A DNA stretch of 62,196 bases from assembly GCA_018268075.1 (NCBI GenBank), contig JAFDXH010000115.1, positions 1 to 62,196 on the forward strand, in the 5' to 3' direction. Numbering within the stretch: the first letter of the stretch is position 1; each line of letters opens with the position of its first letter. A program made the position numbers and the translations under genes. This DNA is from Bacteroidota bacterium (GTDB taxonomy: Bacteria > Bacteroidota > Bacteroidia > Chitinophagales > Chitinophagaceae). Below, one piece after another: positions 17,707 to 26,127 of this stretch. The notes under the pieces are model-generated. The model worked only from the letters and a program-made list of their open reading frames with translations, was not told the DNA's origin and ran no database searches.

Positions 17707-19497
17707 TTACATTTGTATTCCTATTTGCTTCATCAACAGCGAAGCATTCAGGCTATTGCAAATACCGGGTTTTAGTTTGTAATCAAAAAATAATTGATCA
17801 TCACTCACCTGTACATCAAAATGGTAATTTAATAAATGAGTTGAATAGGCTTCGGAGTCAGTAGCAAGTTCCAGATCATGCGTAGCAATAATGGCTGCCG
17901 CCTTTTTATCTATCAACTGATGAATCAGCGCCCGGGACCCAGTATGACGGTCTAAAGAATTAGTACCTCTTAATATTTCATCCAAAAGTATAAACACTTT
18001 TTCGCCTGCATTTACAGATTCAATTATAGACTTGAGTTTTTTTAATTCTGCATAAAAAGTAGAAGTGCTTTCTTCCAGATTGTCTGTAATGCGCATACTA
18101 CTCATGAGTTTTACATACGACACTGAAAAATTTTTTGCACATACGGGTGCGCCTGCAAATGCAAGAACTATGTTTACTCCTATGCTTCTTAGGTATGTAC
18201 TCTTACCTGCCATGTTCGAACCCGTTACCAGCATCAGGTGTTCATCATCAGGAATGCTTATATCATTATTTACCCTTTTGCCCGGCGGTATCAAGGGGTG
18301 CCCTATTTCATTCCCTGAAATAGAAAAATAATTATCCAAAACATTAGGGAAAGCCCAATCAGGATGATTAAAATGCAAAACCGCAAGGCTGCCCAATACC
18401 TCAAAATGCTTTAAAGCTTCTAACCAAATTTTTACACGCACTTTATTTTCCTCCTTCCATTTTTCTAAATCAAGCGCCTGTTGCAGATTCCACAAAAGCA
18501 ATAAATTCAAAGGTGCCGACAATACCATATTGTACCTAAGATCGAGCCGGCTCAGAATTTTTTTCAGAAGGTTCAGATTTTTGCCGGCACGCTCAGAATC
18601 CTTGCGCACAGAATTGGCTAAGGTTTGCAATAGCTCACTTTTAAAATTCCTTTGTTCTATTTTAATAATATTTTTTTCAAATACCTGGAACTCGCCCGTC
18701 ACGTTTGATAATTGCTCATGAAGTGGCGCTACATATTTATTTATCTGGTAGGCGATAATGGCAAAAACAAGTAATCCGGAATAAAAGATAGTGCTACCAA
18801 TAAAATTAAAAATGTACCCGGCTACAATAGCTAAAATAATTGCAGGCAGCAAATATCTAAGCCAACTCCAAGGCTTAAACTTTGAGAATGTTGGCGGCTG
18901 TTGTAACCATTTTTCCAACCGTGCAATCGTCTTTATTTGAATAGGGCCCTTTCTTCCATTTGCTTGTAGGTCTTGCAGCCAAATGATATCTCCAGATAAT
19001 TCTATGACAGCTTGTTGCCTTTCCACGATTTTTTCAAAAGGCACCCCATCCATTAAATGATTGGCTAATAATAATTCTGCTGGCTCTGAGGTAGTTCTGT
19101 TTACATATTGAAATAAAGAAGCTCGCCCAAAAATATCCAGATCATTAATATAAGGATGATCCTTACTTGCATGAGAAGCACCATCTGGCCTGCTATAAAA
19201 ATCACCTGCCAGATTTTGAATTTCTTCTTCATTTATTGCAATTAGCTGATTGAGGTGGGCTATTGCATGTTGCGTATTCAAATCTATAAACACCAACCTT
19301 ACAAAAAGAATAAGGAAAATTATCAATCCGATTATTGCATATATCACCCCTACATTCCATAGCAGATAGAAGAATACAAAAATTCCGAAAATAGCACCTA
19401 AGCGAAGCCACGCCAAAGCCGATTTCTTTTTGCTTAATTGTACCTTTTCTTTCTTTAACCCTTCAAGCCTTTGATTGTAAAATTCGATAATGGCCAA
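17707..19497 (-). CDS. Membrane-anchored MutS-like ATPase
   Basis: A 596-residue protein whose C-terminal half is a MutS-family ABC ATPase: GSNMAGKST (Walker A, 426-434), SSMRITDNLEESTSTF, LLDEILRGTN (Walker B) and IIATHDLELA. MutS domain III-like lever helices precede it. Domain I, which recognises mismatches, is absent. The N-terminal 30-70 region has two strongly hydrophobic helices and there are two more near 215-255, so it is predicted to be a four-helix membrane protein. That is not compatible with ordinary mismatch repair. It is likely a Bacteroidota-type MutS-related protein of unknown role. The gene stands alone. Confidence 0.88.
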   Translation of the reverse strand: MAIIEFYNQRLEGLKKEKVQLSKKKSALAWLRLGAIFGIFVFFYLLWNVGVIYAIIGLIIFLILFVRLVFIDLNTQHAIAHLNQLIAINEEEIQNLAGDFYSRPDGASHASKDHPYINDLDIFGRASLFQYVNRTTSEPAELLLANHLMDGVPFEKIVERQQAVIELSGDIIWLQDLQANGRKGPIQIKTIARLEKWLQQPPTFSKFKPWSWLRYLLPAIILAIVAGYIFNFIGSTIFYSGLLVFAIIAYQINKYVAPLHEQLSNVTGEFQVFEKNIIKIEQRNFKSELLQTLANSVRKDSERAGKNLNLLKKILSRLDLRYNMVLSAPLNLLLLWNLQQALDLEKWKEENKVRVKIWLEALKHFEVLGSLAVLHFNHPDWAFPNVLDNYFSISGNEIGHPLIPPGKRVNNDISIPDDEHLMLVTGSNMAGKSTYLRSIGVNIVLAFAGAPVCAKNFSVSYVKLMSSMRITDNLEESTSTFYAELKKLKSIIESVNAGEKVFILLDEILRGTNSLDRHTGSRALIHQLIDKKAAAIIATHDLELATDSEAYSTHLLNYHFDVQVSDDQLFFDYKLKPGICNSLNASLLMKQIGIQM

Positions 19498-19721
19498 TGA
19501 TTTTAAATTTTTAGTGGCTGCAAAGATTCATAAAAATTAATTACCAAAATAAAAAGCATCTTGATATATAATTGGCGAAAATCAAGGGGCATCTCTCCTG
19601 CAAAAGAAATTTAAAAAAAGTAGTTTCAGGTAGAGGGAAGTTAATTTGTGAATCACACAAGGTGGAAGTAAAAATTTTTGCTTTCAATGCAGAAAACAAA
19701 AATAATCATTAATAAAAAAAG

Positions 19722-20091
19722 TGGAGCTGCAGGGAATCGAACCCTGGTCCAAACACATCCGCCATAAGCCTTCTACATGTTTAGTTTTACATTAATTGTC
19801 AGGAATAGCCCGGGGTAAAACAAACCAAGTCATTCCTTAGCTGGATAATCTTAGACGGTTTGCACAGCCTTAAACCGTAGCAGCCCATTTTATTTTTGAG
19901 TCGGCGGTGGTGCGTGGCAACAGGCCTGGCCAGCACGACGGCCCTAATGGTTGCAAATCTATCGATTAGGCAGCCATGGCAAATTGAGTATTGCCAACTA
20001 GAGTTTACGTATTCATATTAAAGTGCTAATTACGCAACGCACTACATGCTTATACTTACAAAGAACTATGCTGTCAAAACCGGTCAGCCCC
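19722..20091 (-). ncRNA. ssrA: tmRNA (ssrA)
   Basis: On the minus strand the 5' end GGGGCTGACCGGTTTTGAC and the 3' end GGTTCGATTCCCTGCAGCTC form the tRNA-like half: GGGGCTG pairs with CAGCTCC (one G-T wobble), and GTTCGATTCC is the T-loop. The tag coding region lies at 19966-19995: GGC AAT ACT CAA TTT GCC ATG GCT GCC TAA, giving GNTQFAMAA, a typical Bacteroidota-like degron. CCA is not encoded: the 3' A is followed by C and a T-run that may terminate transcription. Length about 370 nt. It rescues stalled ribosomes. Confidence 0.95.
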
Positions 20092-20103
20092 ATTTTGAAC
20101 TTG

Positions 20104-20111
20104 CAAATCTA
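20104..20111 (-). promoter_or_regulatory. Putative -7 promoter element of ssrA
   Basis: Minus-strand TAGATTTG matches TAnnTTTG and ends 12 bases upstream of the mature tmRNA 5' end, giving a short RNase P-removable leader. No -33 TTG is evident. Confidence 0.5.
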
Positions 20112-20254
20112 ATTAATCCTTTTGATTTAAAGGGGCATTTACATTCACGGATTTTTTACCTACCAAATACCAAATTCCAAAAGTATTAATACCTAACTGT
20201 CTTTTCTACCAGTACCATACCAACTATTATTTTCTGTAAATAGCTAAAAATAAA

Positions 20255-20275
20255 AGCCCCGCGTGAAGCGGGGCT
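20255..20275 (-). terminator. Intrinsic terminator of the small lipoprotein gene
   Basis: AGCCCCGC (20255-20262) pairs with GCGGGGCT (20268-20275); on the minus strand it is followed by TTTTATTTTTA. It lies 22 bases past the stop. Confidence 0.85.
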
Positions 20276-20297
20276 GTATCAATAATATCAGTAGTAA

Positions 20298-20615
20298 TTA
20301 TTTTTTTACTTCTTTTACTGCTTCTTTTGCCTTTTCAGCACCTTCTTTCATTTTATCAGCGCCTTCTTTCATTTTATCAGTAGCATTGCTCATTTTATCA
20401 GCAGCCTTGTCTAACATTTTGTGAGCAGTATCTACCATTTTTGCAGCAGAATCCGCTATTGGAGTAGCAGCAGCGGCAGCGCTGTCAGCAGCAGGTGCTG
20501 TGGTAGCAGCAGGTGCAGTAGCTGTAGAGTCAGTTGAAGCTTCAGTAGAAGTACTACCGTTGTTGCATGATGTCATGAATGCAGCGATAGCTACGATTGC
20601 AAGAAATTTTTTCAT
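20298..20615 (-). CDS. Small Ala/Lys-rich lipoprotein with amphipathic repeats
   Basis: A 105-residue lipoprotein; start chosen at the ATG at 20615 because MKKFLAIVAIAAFMTSC forms a complete lipoprotein signal with Cys17. The linker is low-complexity Ala/Thr/Ser. The C-terminus has 7- and 11-residue-type amphipathic repeats (KMVDTAHKMLDKAADKMS, then KMKEGADKMKEGAEKAKEA), predicted to be a long helix of the LEA/apolipoprotein type. No catalytic motif is present. It has its own promoter (20646-20675) and terminator, and lies just beyond the der stop codon. Possibly an abundant envelope or stress protein; function not established. Confidence 0.75.
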   Translation of the reverse strand: MKKFLAIVAIAAFMTSCNNGSTSTEASTDSTATAPAATTAPAADSAAAAATPIADSAAKMVDTAHKMLDKAADKMSNATDKMKEGADKMKEGAEKAKEAVKEVKK

Positions 20616-20645
20616 TGTTTTTGTTTTAAGATTTTTGAAGAAGCG

Positions 20646-20675
20646 CAAAGTTAAACGTTTTGATAACTTATACAA
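20646..20675 (-). promoter_or_regulatory. Bacteroidota-type promoter of the small lipoprotein gene
   Basis: Minus-strand TTG (20673-20675), 19-bp spacer, TAACTTTG (20646-20653), which is the textbook TTG-N19-TAnnTTTG arrangement. Leader about 25-30 bases. Confidence 0.75.
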
Positions 20676-20683
20676 ATAATTTA

Positions 20684-21994
20684 TCATTTTTTTCTAAAAA
20701 AGATACGAACAGGCACCCCCAGTAAATCAAAGTTTTCACGAAGCTGGTTCTCCAGATAATTCTTGTAGGAGTTTTTTATATCATCTGGAAAATTGCAAAA
20801 GAAGGCAAATGAAGGCACTTTGGTGGGCAACTGAGTAACGTAATTAATCTTTACAGCATGGCCTCTTACTACGGGTGCATGATAACTCTGAACTGCCTTC
20901 AGCATTACATCATTAAGTTTGGAAGTTGCAATTTTTTGGTTCCTGTTGTCATAAACTTTAAGCGCAGTCTCCATTGCCTGAAATATCCTTAGTTTTTCAG
21001 TAGCAGAAATAAAGATGATAGGTACATCTGTAAATGGGGCCAATTTTTTCTTCAATAGCTTTTCATAATCTCTTGCCGTATTGGTTTCTTTTTCTATCAG
21101 GTCCCACTTATTTACCAATACCACTATTCCCTTCCCTTTGCTCACCGCCAGTGCAAAAATACTCAGATCCTGCGCTGTAATTCCATTTTTTGCATCCAGT
21201 AGCAATAAACAAACATCGGCTTCATCTACCGAATTGATGGCCCTAATCACGCTATAAAACTCTAAGTCTTCGTTCACCTTATTTTTACGCCGGATACCTG
21301 CTGTATCTATCAGCATGAATTCTTTATTAAACAGATTATAGGTTGTATGAATTGCATCGCGGGTAGTACCACTGATATCACTTACAATGGTGCGTTCCTT
21401 ACCAATGAGTGCATTGAGTAAACTGGATTTACCTACATTGGGCTGGCCTATAATGGCAAACTTGGGTATTCCTGTATCCTCCTCTTCAGCCTCGCTTTCT
21501 GGAATTGTGGCGCATATTTCGTCTAATAGTTCGCCAGTGCCTGATCCACTTACTGAAGAAATCAAAAACATATTTTCAAATCCAAGGCTATAAAACTCAG
21601 ACGCATCCAATTGCCTTGCATGATTATCTACCTTATTCACTACCAGATAAACCGGTTTAGTGCTTTTGCGCAAAACAGCCGACATTTCTTCATCCAGGCT
21701 GGTAATACCTGAGGTTACATCCACCATAAAAATAATGGCATTTGCTTCCTCCACTGCAAGATGAACCTGCTTTCGGATTTCTTTTTCGAAAATATCGGAA
21801 CTGTTAGCCACAAAGCCCCCTGTGTCCACCACATTAAATGTTTTGCCAGCCCACTCAGCTACGCCATATTGCCTATCGCGGGTAACACCGCTAAAGTCAT
21901 CAACGATTGCCTTTCTCTTTTCCAGAAGCCTGTTGAAAAAAGTGCTTTTTCCTACATTGGGCCTTCCGGTAATAGCCACTGTATATGATGCCAT
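20684..21994 (-). CDS. der: Ribosome-assembly GTPase Der (EngA)
   Basis: Der is an essential 50S-subunit assembly GTPase with tandem G domains. Seen here, 436 residues: first G1 GRPNVGKST, DTGG and NKVD; second G1 GQPNVGKSS, DTAG and NKWD; then the KH-like C-terminal domain (KINYVTQLPTKVPSFAFFCN). The acidic EAEEED linker between the G domains is normal. It is a stand-alone housekeeping gene, transcribed towards the lipoprotein and tmRNA. Confidence 0.98.
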   Translation of the reverse strand: MASYTVAITGRPNVGKSTFFNRLLEKRKAIVDDFSGVTRDRQYGVAEWAGKTFNVVDTGGFVANSSDIFEKEIRKQVHLAVEEANAIIFMVDVTSGITSLDEEMSAVLRKSTKPVYLVVNKVDNHARQLDASEFYSLGFENMFLISSVSGSGTGELLDEICATIPESEAEEEDTGIPKFAIIGQPNVGKSSLLNALIGKERTIVSDISGTTRDAIHTTYNLFNKEFMLIDTAGIRRKNKVNEDLEFYSVIRAINSVDEADVCLLLLDAKNGITAQDLSIFALAVSKGKGIVVLVNKWDLIEKETNTARDYEKLLKKKLAPFTDVPIIFISATEKLRIFQAMETALKVYDNRNQKIATSKLNDVMLKAVQSYHAPVVRGHAVKINYVTQLPTKVPSFAFFCNFPDDIKNSYKNYLENQLRENFDLLGVPVRIFFRKK

Positions 21995-22260
21995 AAAAAA
22001 ATAAAATTAAAAACTGCAGGATCTATTTAAATGTTTGCAAAGAACGTTCATTTTAGTCAAGGAATTTTAAAAGCATTGAGAGATATCTAATTGTCCACTT
22101 CATTTACTTAAGCATATTGAGATAAGTGACCTCAATTAAGTGATTTAATAGCTTTATACCAATATTAAAATGGCTTGAACCTATAATATTTTAAAATCGG
22201 ATTCAAGTTGGATTGCAATATCAATCTTGAGTTCTCTTTTTACTTTTTCTAACAATCTTT

Positions 22261-22268
22261 TATATTTG
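22261..22268 (+). promoter_or_regulatory. Putative -7 promoter of the amidotransferase gene; probably leaderless
   Basis: TATATTTG matches TAnnTTTG and ends 4 bases before the ATG at 22273. Transcription would begin at or next to the start codon. No -33 TTG at the expected distance was found. Confidence 0.55.
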
Positions 22269-22272
22269 TATA

Positions 22273-23121
22273 ATGAACTTTACTGAAAAAGAAACTTTTT
22301 CGATTGCCCTATTAGATCTGTATGAAGGCGCCGCTAATCAGGGAATGAGAGGAATAAGAGAAATTGTCAGGGAATTTGGCGAAAAGAACGAAATCAATAT
22401 CCATTTGAAAGAGTTTGATGTAAGGCAGAAAAATGAATTGCCAGGCAATGATTTTGATGCATATATCAGTAGTGGCGGCCCCGGCAGCCCTATTGAAAGC
22501 GAAGGACTCTTATGGGATACCTTGTACTTTGATTGGCTCAAACGCATGGAAGACTGGAATAATGACCCATCCAACCATCAAAAGAAACATGTTTATTTAA
22601 TTTGCCATTCTTTTCAGTTGGCTTGCCGATATTTTCAAATTGGTGAAATTAATAAGCGCCATTCCACCTCATTTGGCATTTTCCCAATGCATCTTACCCA
22701 TGCAGGCAAGCGAGAGCCCGTTTTTAAAGGGCTCATTGATCCGTTTTTTGCTGTTGATAGTCGCGACTATCAAGTGGTAAAACCCAATCAGGATAAAATA
22801 GAAGAATTGGGAGCAGAAATTTTATGTATAGAAAAAGAGCGGGCTCATGTACCTTATGAAAGGGCTATCATGGGTGTAAGATTTTCTGATTATATCATTG
22901 GCAGCCAGTTTCATCCGGAGGCCGACGCTATAGGTATGAGCCTTTATCTGCAACAAGAAGATAAAAAAAATAATGTTGTAGAAAATCATGGACTGGCCAA
23001 GTGGCAATCCATGATTGACCGGCTAAATGATCCTGATAAAATTGCATGGACACAGGCACATGTAATTCCTAATTTTTTGCATATTGCTTTAAAGGATTTG
23101 TGTACTGAACTTGCTGTTTAA
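22273..23121 (+). CDS. Class I glutamine amidotransferase-like protein (partner of ATP-grasp)
   Basis: A 282-residue GATase1-fold protein. Cys111 sits in LICHSFQ, at the place of the canonical GxCxGxQ nucleophile elbow, but the glycines are replaced. The His-Glu pair is in SQFHPEAD (His214, Glu216), and SSGGPGSP is the glycine-rich oxyanion loop, so the triad is complete. It is soluble and has no signal peptide. The next gene, 41 bases downstream, is an ATP-grasp-like protein. Together they resemble an amide-forming pair (glutamine or another Cys-processed substrate feeding an ATP-dependent ligase). GMP-synthase-type naming by similarity would be misleading, as no PPase domain exists. Confidence 0.82.
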   Translation: MNFTEKETFSIALLDLYEGAANQGMRGIREIVREFGEKNEINIHLKEFDVRQKNELPGNDFDAYISSGGPGSPIESEGLLWDTLYFDWLKRMEDWNNDPSNHQKKHVYLICHSFQLACRYFQIGEINKRHSTSFGIFPMHLTHAGKREPVFKGLIDPFFAVDSRDYQVVKPNQDKIEELGAEILCIEKERAHVPYERAIMGVRFSDYIIGSQFHPEADAIGMSLYLQQEDKKNNVVENHGLAKWQSMIDRLNDPDKIAWTQAHVIPNFLHIALKDLCTELAV

Positions 23122-23162
23122 TAAAGTCAGAGATAATTTTTCTTCATTATAATAGATACTGT

Positions 23163-24356
23163 ATGATACCTGCCCTAAGAGAACAATTTAATAAAAACTT
23201 TACTGAAGAAAAATATCAAGCTTTTTTGAATGACCTTGATAGCAAGCATCCCGGCGACATTGTTTTTCGTGTAGCCGAAACGCCCATTTTCATTCCAAAG
23301 GAGTTTACAAAAAAAATGATTGATGCCTGTGAGCGTATTGTTGATATCATCATTTCGCCAGATTTTAAAAAAATGACAGACAGGGCAATTCCCTCAGGTG
23401 AAACAGTTCCGGGCGAAAACGACCACACTGATTTTATAGCATTCGACTTTGGAGTGTGCGAAAATGAGTCAGGCGAATTAGAACCCCAATTAATAGAGAT
23501 GCAGGGGTTCCCATCGCTCTTTGCTTTTCAGGTATATTACCCTCAGGTAGTAGAAAAACATTTTGATATTCCCGCTAATTTTTCTCATTATTTAAATGGA
23601 TATAATGATGAAAGCTATATTAATCTTTTAAGCAGGATAATTTTAAATGGATATGATAGGGAAAATGTGATTTTACTGGAATTGAAACCCCACGAACAAA
23701 AAACGCGGGTTGATTTTTATTGTACGCAGGATTATTTACATATACCTATTGTATGCCTCACAGAATTAAGCGCAGAAGGCAAAAAATTATTTTATGAAAA
23801 GGATGGAAAAAAAATAGAGGTAAAGAGAATTTATAACCGGATTATATTTGATGAACTCACGCAGGTGAAAGGTCAATTGGGCAACGTAATTGATATAACC
23901 AAACCGTATGATGTAGAGTGGGCGCCTCATCCAGCCTGGTTTTATAGAATCAGTAAGTTTACTCTTCCATTTATTCAACATCCCTATGTGCCAGAAACTT
24001 TCTTTCTGAATGAAGTAAAACAATTACCGGGCGATCTGGAAAATTTTGTCTTGAAACCATTATTTTCTTTTGCAGGCCAGGGAGTAGTTATAGATGTCAA
24101 GAGGGAAGATATTGATAAAATAGAGGATCCTTCTAATTGGATTTTACAAAGAAAAGTGAAGTATGCCGATGTAATTAAAACACCCGATGTTCCTGCAAAA
24201 GCTGAAATCAGAATATTTTATTTTTGGGAAAAGGGTGCGCCACGGCCAGTGGCAGTCTGTAACCTTGCCAGAATGAGCAAGGGCAAAATGATTGGCGTGA
24301 GATACAATATGGATAAAGAATGGGTAGGTGGCTCAGTGGCCTATTTTGAAAAATAA
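23163..24356 (+). CDS. ATP-grasp-like ligase of the glutathionylspermidine synthase type
   Basis: A 397-residue cytoplasmic protein. The first half looks like a pre-ATP-grasp substrate domain (ELEPQLIEMQGFPSLFAFQ, similar in feel to the PkliEiQ segment of glutathionylspermidine synthase). The second half has an ATP-grasp pattern: FVLKPLFSFAGQGVVIDV (Lys298 and Gly-rich loop), NWILQRKV, AEIRIFYFW, and the ending GVRYNMDKEWVGGSVA with Asn382. No exact family name is certain. Such enzymes form an amide bond from a carboxylate and an amine using ATP. With the amidotransferase gene upstream, it likely acts on a shared substrate. The substrate is unknown. Confidence 0.65.
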   Translation: MIPALREQFNKNFTEEKYQAFLNDLDSKHPGDIVFRVAETPIFIPKEFTKKMIDACERIVDIIISPDFKKMTDRAIPSGETVPGENDHTDFIAFDFGVCENESGELEPQLIEMQGFPSLFAFQVYYPQVVEKHFDIPANFSHYLNGYNDESYINLLSRIILNGYDRENVILLELKPHEQKTRVDFYCTQDYLHIPIVCLTELSAEGKKLFYEKDGKKIEVKRIYNRIIFDELTQVKGQLGNVIDITKPYDVEWAPHPAWFYRISKFTLPFIQHPYVPETFFLNEVKQLPGDLENFVLKPLFSFAGQGVVIDVKREDIDKIEDPSNWILQRKVKYADVIKTPDVPAKAEIRIFYFWEKGAPRPVAVCNLARMSKGKMIGVRYNMDKEWVGGSVAYFEK

Positions 24357-24439
24357 TTATAGCATAATTTTTATAGAATCACCATAATTGAATCCTTACA
24401 TTTAACTTCACCTGTAAAATTCTCAATCTTCATTAGCTT

Positions 24440-24991
24440 TTGAGTTCTCCCATTTATCATACAGAAGACGAACTGGTTACCCTATTGCAAAGCAATAATG
24501 AAGCAGCATTCAGCTATCTATATGAAAATTATTATGGTGCGCTTTATAACATTGCTTATAAAATGCTGGAAGATAAAGAGCTAACAGAAGATGTACTGCA
24601 GGAAGCTTTTGTTAAAATATGGAATAATATATTAAGTTACGACCGGTCAAAGGGACGGCTTTTTACTTGGATGCTGAATATTACGCGAAACCTGACAATA
24701 GACACGTTAAGAAGCAAGGGATATAAAAAGCAGTCTAAAATCTTAAGTAATGAAAAAACCGTAGATGCATTAAGCAATATAAAAAGCACTGGAGGCCAGG
24801 CCGATTTTGATGCTATTGGGTTGAAAAAGCATCTATTAACTTTGAAGAGCGATCAAAAACTAATTATTGATATGGCCTATTTTGAGGGCTATACCCAAGA
24901 TGAAATTTCCAAAAAATTATTAATACCGCTGGGAACTGTAAAAACAAAAATGAGGGCAGCAATTATGGAACTTCGAAAATTTTTAAAATAA
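24440..24991 (+). CDS. ECF-type RNA polymerase sigma factor
   Basis: A 183-residue group 4 sigma factor: region 2 has YLYENYYGALYNIAYKMLED, the VLQEAFVKIW segment (2.1-2.2) and RLFTWMLNITRNLTIDTLR; region 4 has DMAYFEGYTQDEISKKLLIPLGTVKTKMRAAIMELR, a helix-turn-helix. I use the TTG at 24440 (MSSPIYHTED) because no ATG occurs until region 2. It is 3 bases from the anti-sigma GTG start, so coexpressed. With RskA-like anti-sigma and a fasciclin gene downstream it forms a module like SigK-RskA-MPT70/83 of mycobacteria. Confidence 0.93.
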   Translation: MSSPIYHTEDELVTLLQSNNEAAFSYLYENYYGALYNIAYKMLEDKELTEDVLQEAFVKIWNNILSYDRSKGRLFTWMLNITRNLTIDTLRSKGYKKQSKILSNEKTVDALSNIKSTGGQADFDAIGLKKHLLTLKSDQKLIIDMAYFEGYTQDEISKKLLIPLGTVKTKMRAAIMELRKFLK

Positions 24992-24994
24992 TCA

Positions 24995-25786
24995 GTGAAT
25001 AAAGACCAAATCATATCATCAGGATTACTCGAACTATATGTGCTGGGCATTGCCTCTTCGGAAGAAAAGCTTCAGGTAGAGGATTGTCTTTTAAAATACC
25101 CTGAACTTAAAACTGAATTAGAGCAAATAGAATCTTCTCTTATTAATTATGCCAAAACTACAGCGCCTGCTCCTAATCCTGAATTAAAAAACAAAATTTT
25201 ACAAAGGATTCAAATTCAACAGCCATACAAACCTCATAATAGGCAGGTGGGCATTGTAAGGCGAATGAAACCCATTCCCTTCATTTATAAACTCATAGCT
25301 GCTGCTGTTGTTATTCTCTTAATCGAAAGTATATTTTTAAATTATTCTTTTTATAATAAATACAAAAAGACTTCTTCAGAACTTGCAACAGTAAAGGACC
25401 AATTAGCAAAAGAACATTCAGATAATACTGCCATGTCTTCGCAGATGAATGTGATGACCAACAAGCATGCAATACCTGTAGTGCTAAACGGCACACCCAA
25501 GGCGCCTGATGCAGTAGCCAAGATATACTGGATGAAAAATACCGGGGAAGTTTACGTTGACCCTTCTAATTTACCCGAAGTGCCCACTGGTAAACAATAT
25601 CAATTGTGGGCCATTGTAGATGGTGCTCCAATAGATGCCGGAATGATCAAAACAGAAACGGGCGTGTATCACATTCAAAAGATGAAATCATTTGGGCAAG
25701 CCCAAGCTTTTGCCATTACTTTAGAAAAAGAAGGCGGAAGCCCTAAGCCCACCATGGACGAAATGATTGTAATGGCTAAAATGTAA
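24995..25786 (+). CDS. RskA-like anti-sigma factor
   Basis: A 263-residue anti-sigma factor. The N-terminal 1-80 region (LLELYVLGIASSEEKLQVEDCL) is the zinc-free anti-sigma-K-type cytoplasmic domain, a single membrane helix lies at about 92-112 (LIAAAVVILLIESIFLNYSF), and the periplasmic RskA C-terminal domain follows (VYVDPSNLPEVPTGKQYQLWAI, then FAITLEKEGGSPKPT). It begins at GTG three bases after the sigma-factor stop, consistent with cotranscription. It should hold the sigma factor inactive until an envelope signal triggers proteolysis. Confidence 0.93.
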   Translation: MNKDQIISSGLLELYVLGIASSEEKLQVEDCLLKYPELKTELEQIESSLINYAKTTAPAPNPELKNKILQRIQIQQPYKPHNRQVGIVRRMKPIPFIYKLIAAAVVILLIESIFLNYSFYNKYKKTSSELATVKDQLAKEHSDNTAMSSQMNVMTNKHAIPVVLNGTPKAPDAVAKIYWMKNTGEVYVDPSNLPEVPTGKQYQLWAIVDGAPIDAGMIKTETGVYHIQKMKSFGQAQAFAITLEKEGGSPKPTMDEMIVMAKM

Positions 25787-26127
25787 CTATTCCTTCTGAA
25801 AAAAATATCATTGGTACTCAACTAAAGAAATGATCAATCATTTCTTGAAGACGTATTTCAACCTTCGCGCTACCTTACCGTAGGGATTAAAGTGAATTGA
25901 CAATAGGTGCTTCAATAATATAGTTTAGAATTATATCTAGTTTTAATAGTATTTAATCCAATCCATCCTTACTCCCGGTATTATACCTTCTAATATTTCC
26001 ACTGGTACTGCGCATATTTTGCGAATAATACTGGTATTATTTTTCTAAAAATTCATTTTTTTTAAAATCCGAATTTTCAATTCATGCGTATGTGGTAGAA
26101 ATAACATTCAAATTAAATTTTACAAAA
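25787..26127. other. Intergenic region between anti-sigma and fasciclin genes
   Basis: No gene seen. It holds a perfect 22-bp palindrome (25825-25846, arms AAGAAATGAT/ATCATTTCTT, 2-bp centre) 38 bases after the anti-sigma stop, which may be a terminator-like hairpin (no T-run) or operator, and ATCCTTAC at 25965-25972, which is also found upstream of the sigma gene. Confidence 0.6.

Noticed and set aside
17237-17864. Small plus-strand frames spanning the msrA and MutS-like region
   Set aside because: They overlap msrA and the MutS-like gene on the opposite strand and lack protein-like composition.
25961-26030. Mycobacterial SigK-type promoter (CCATCC and CGAATA both present)
   Set aside because: The two hexamers are about 55 bp apart, not the 16-17 expected, so they cannot form one promoter.
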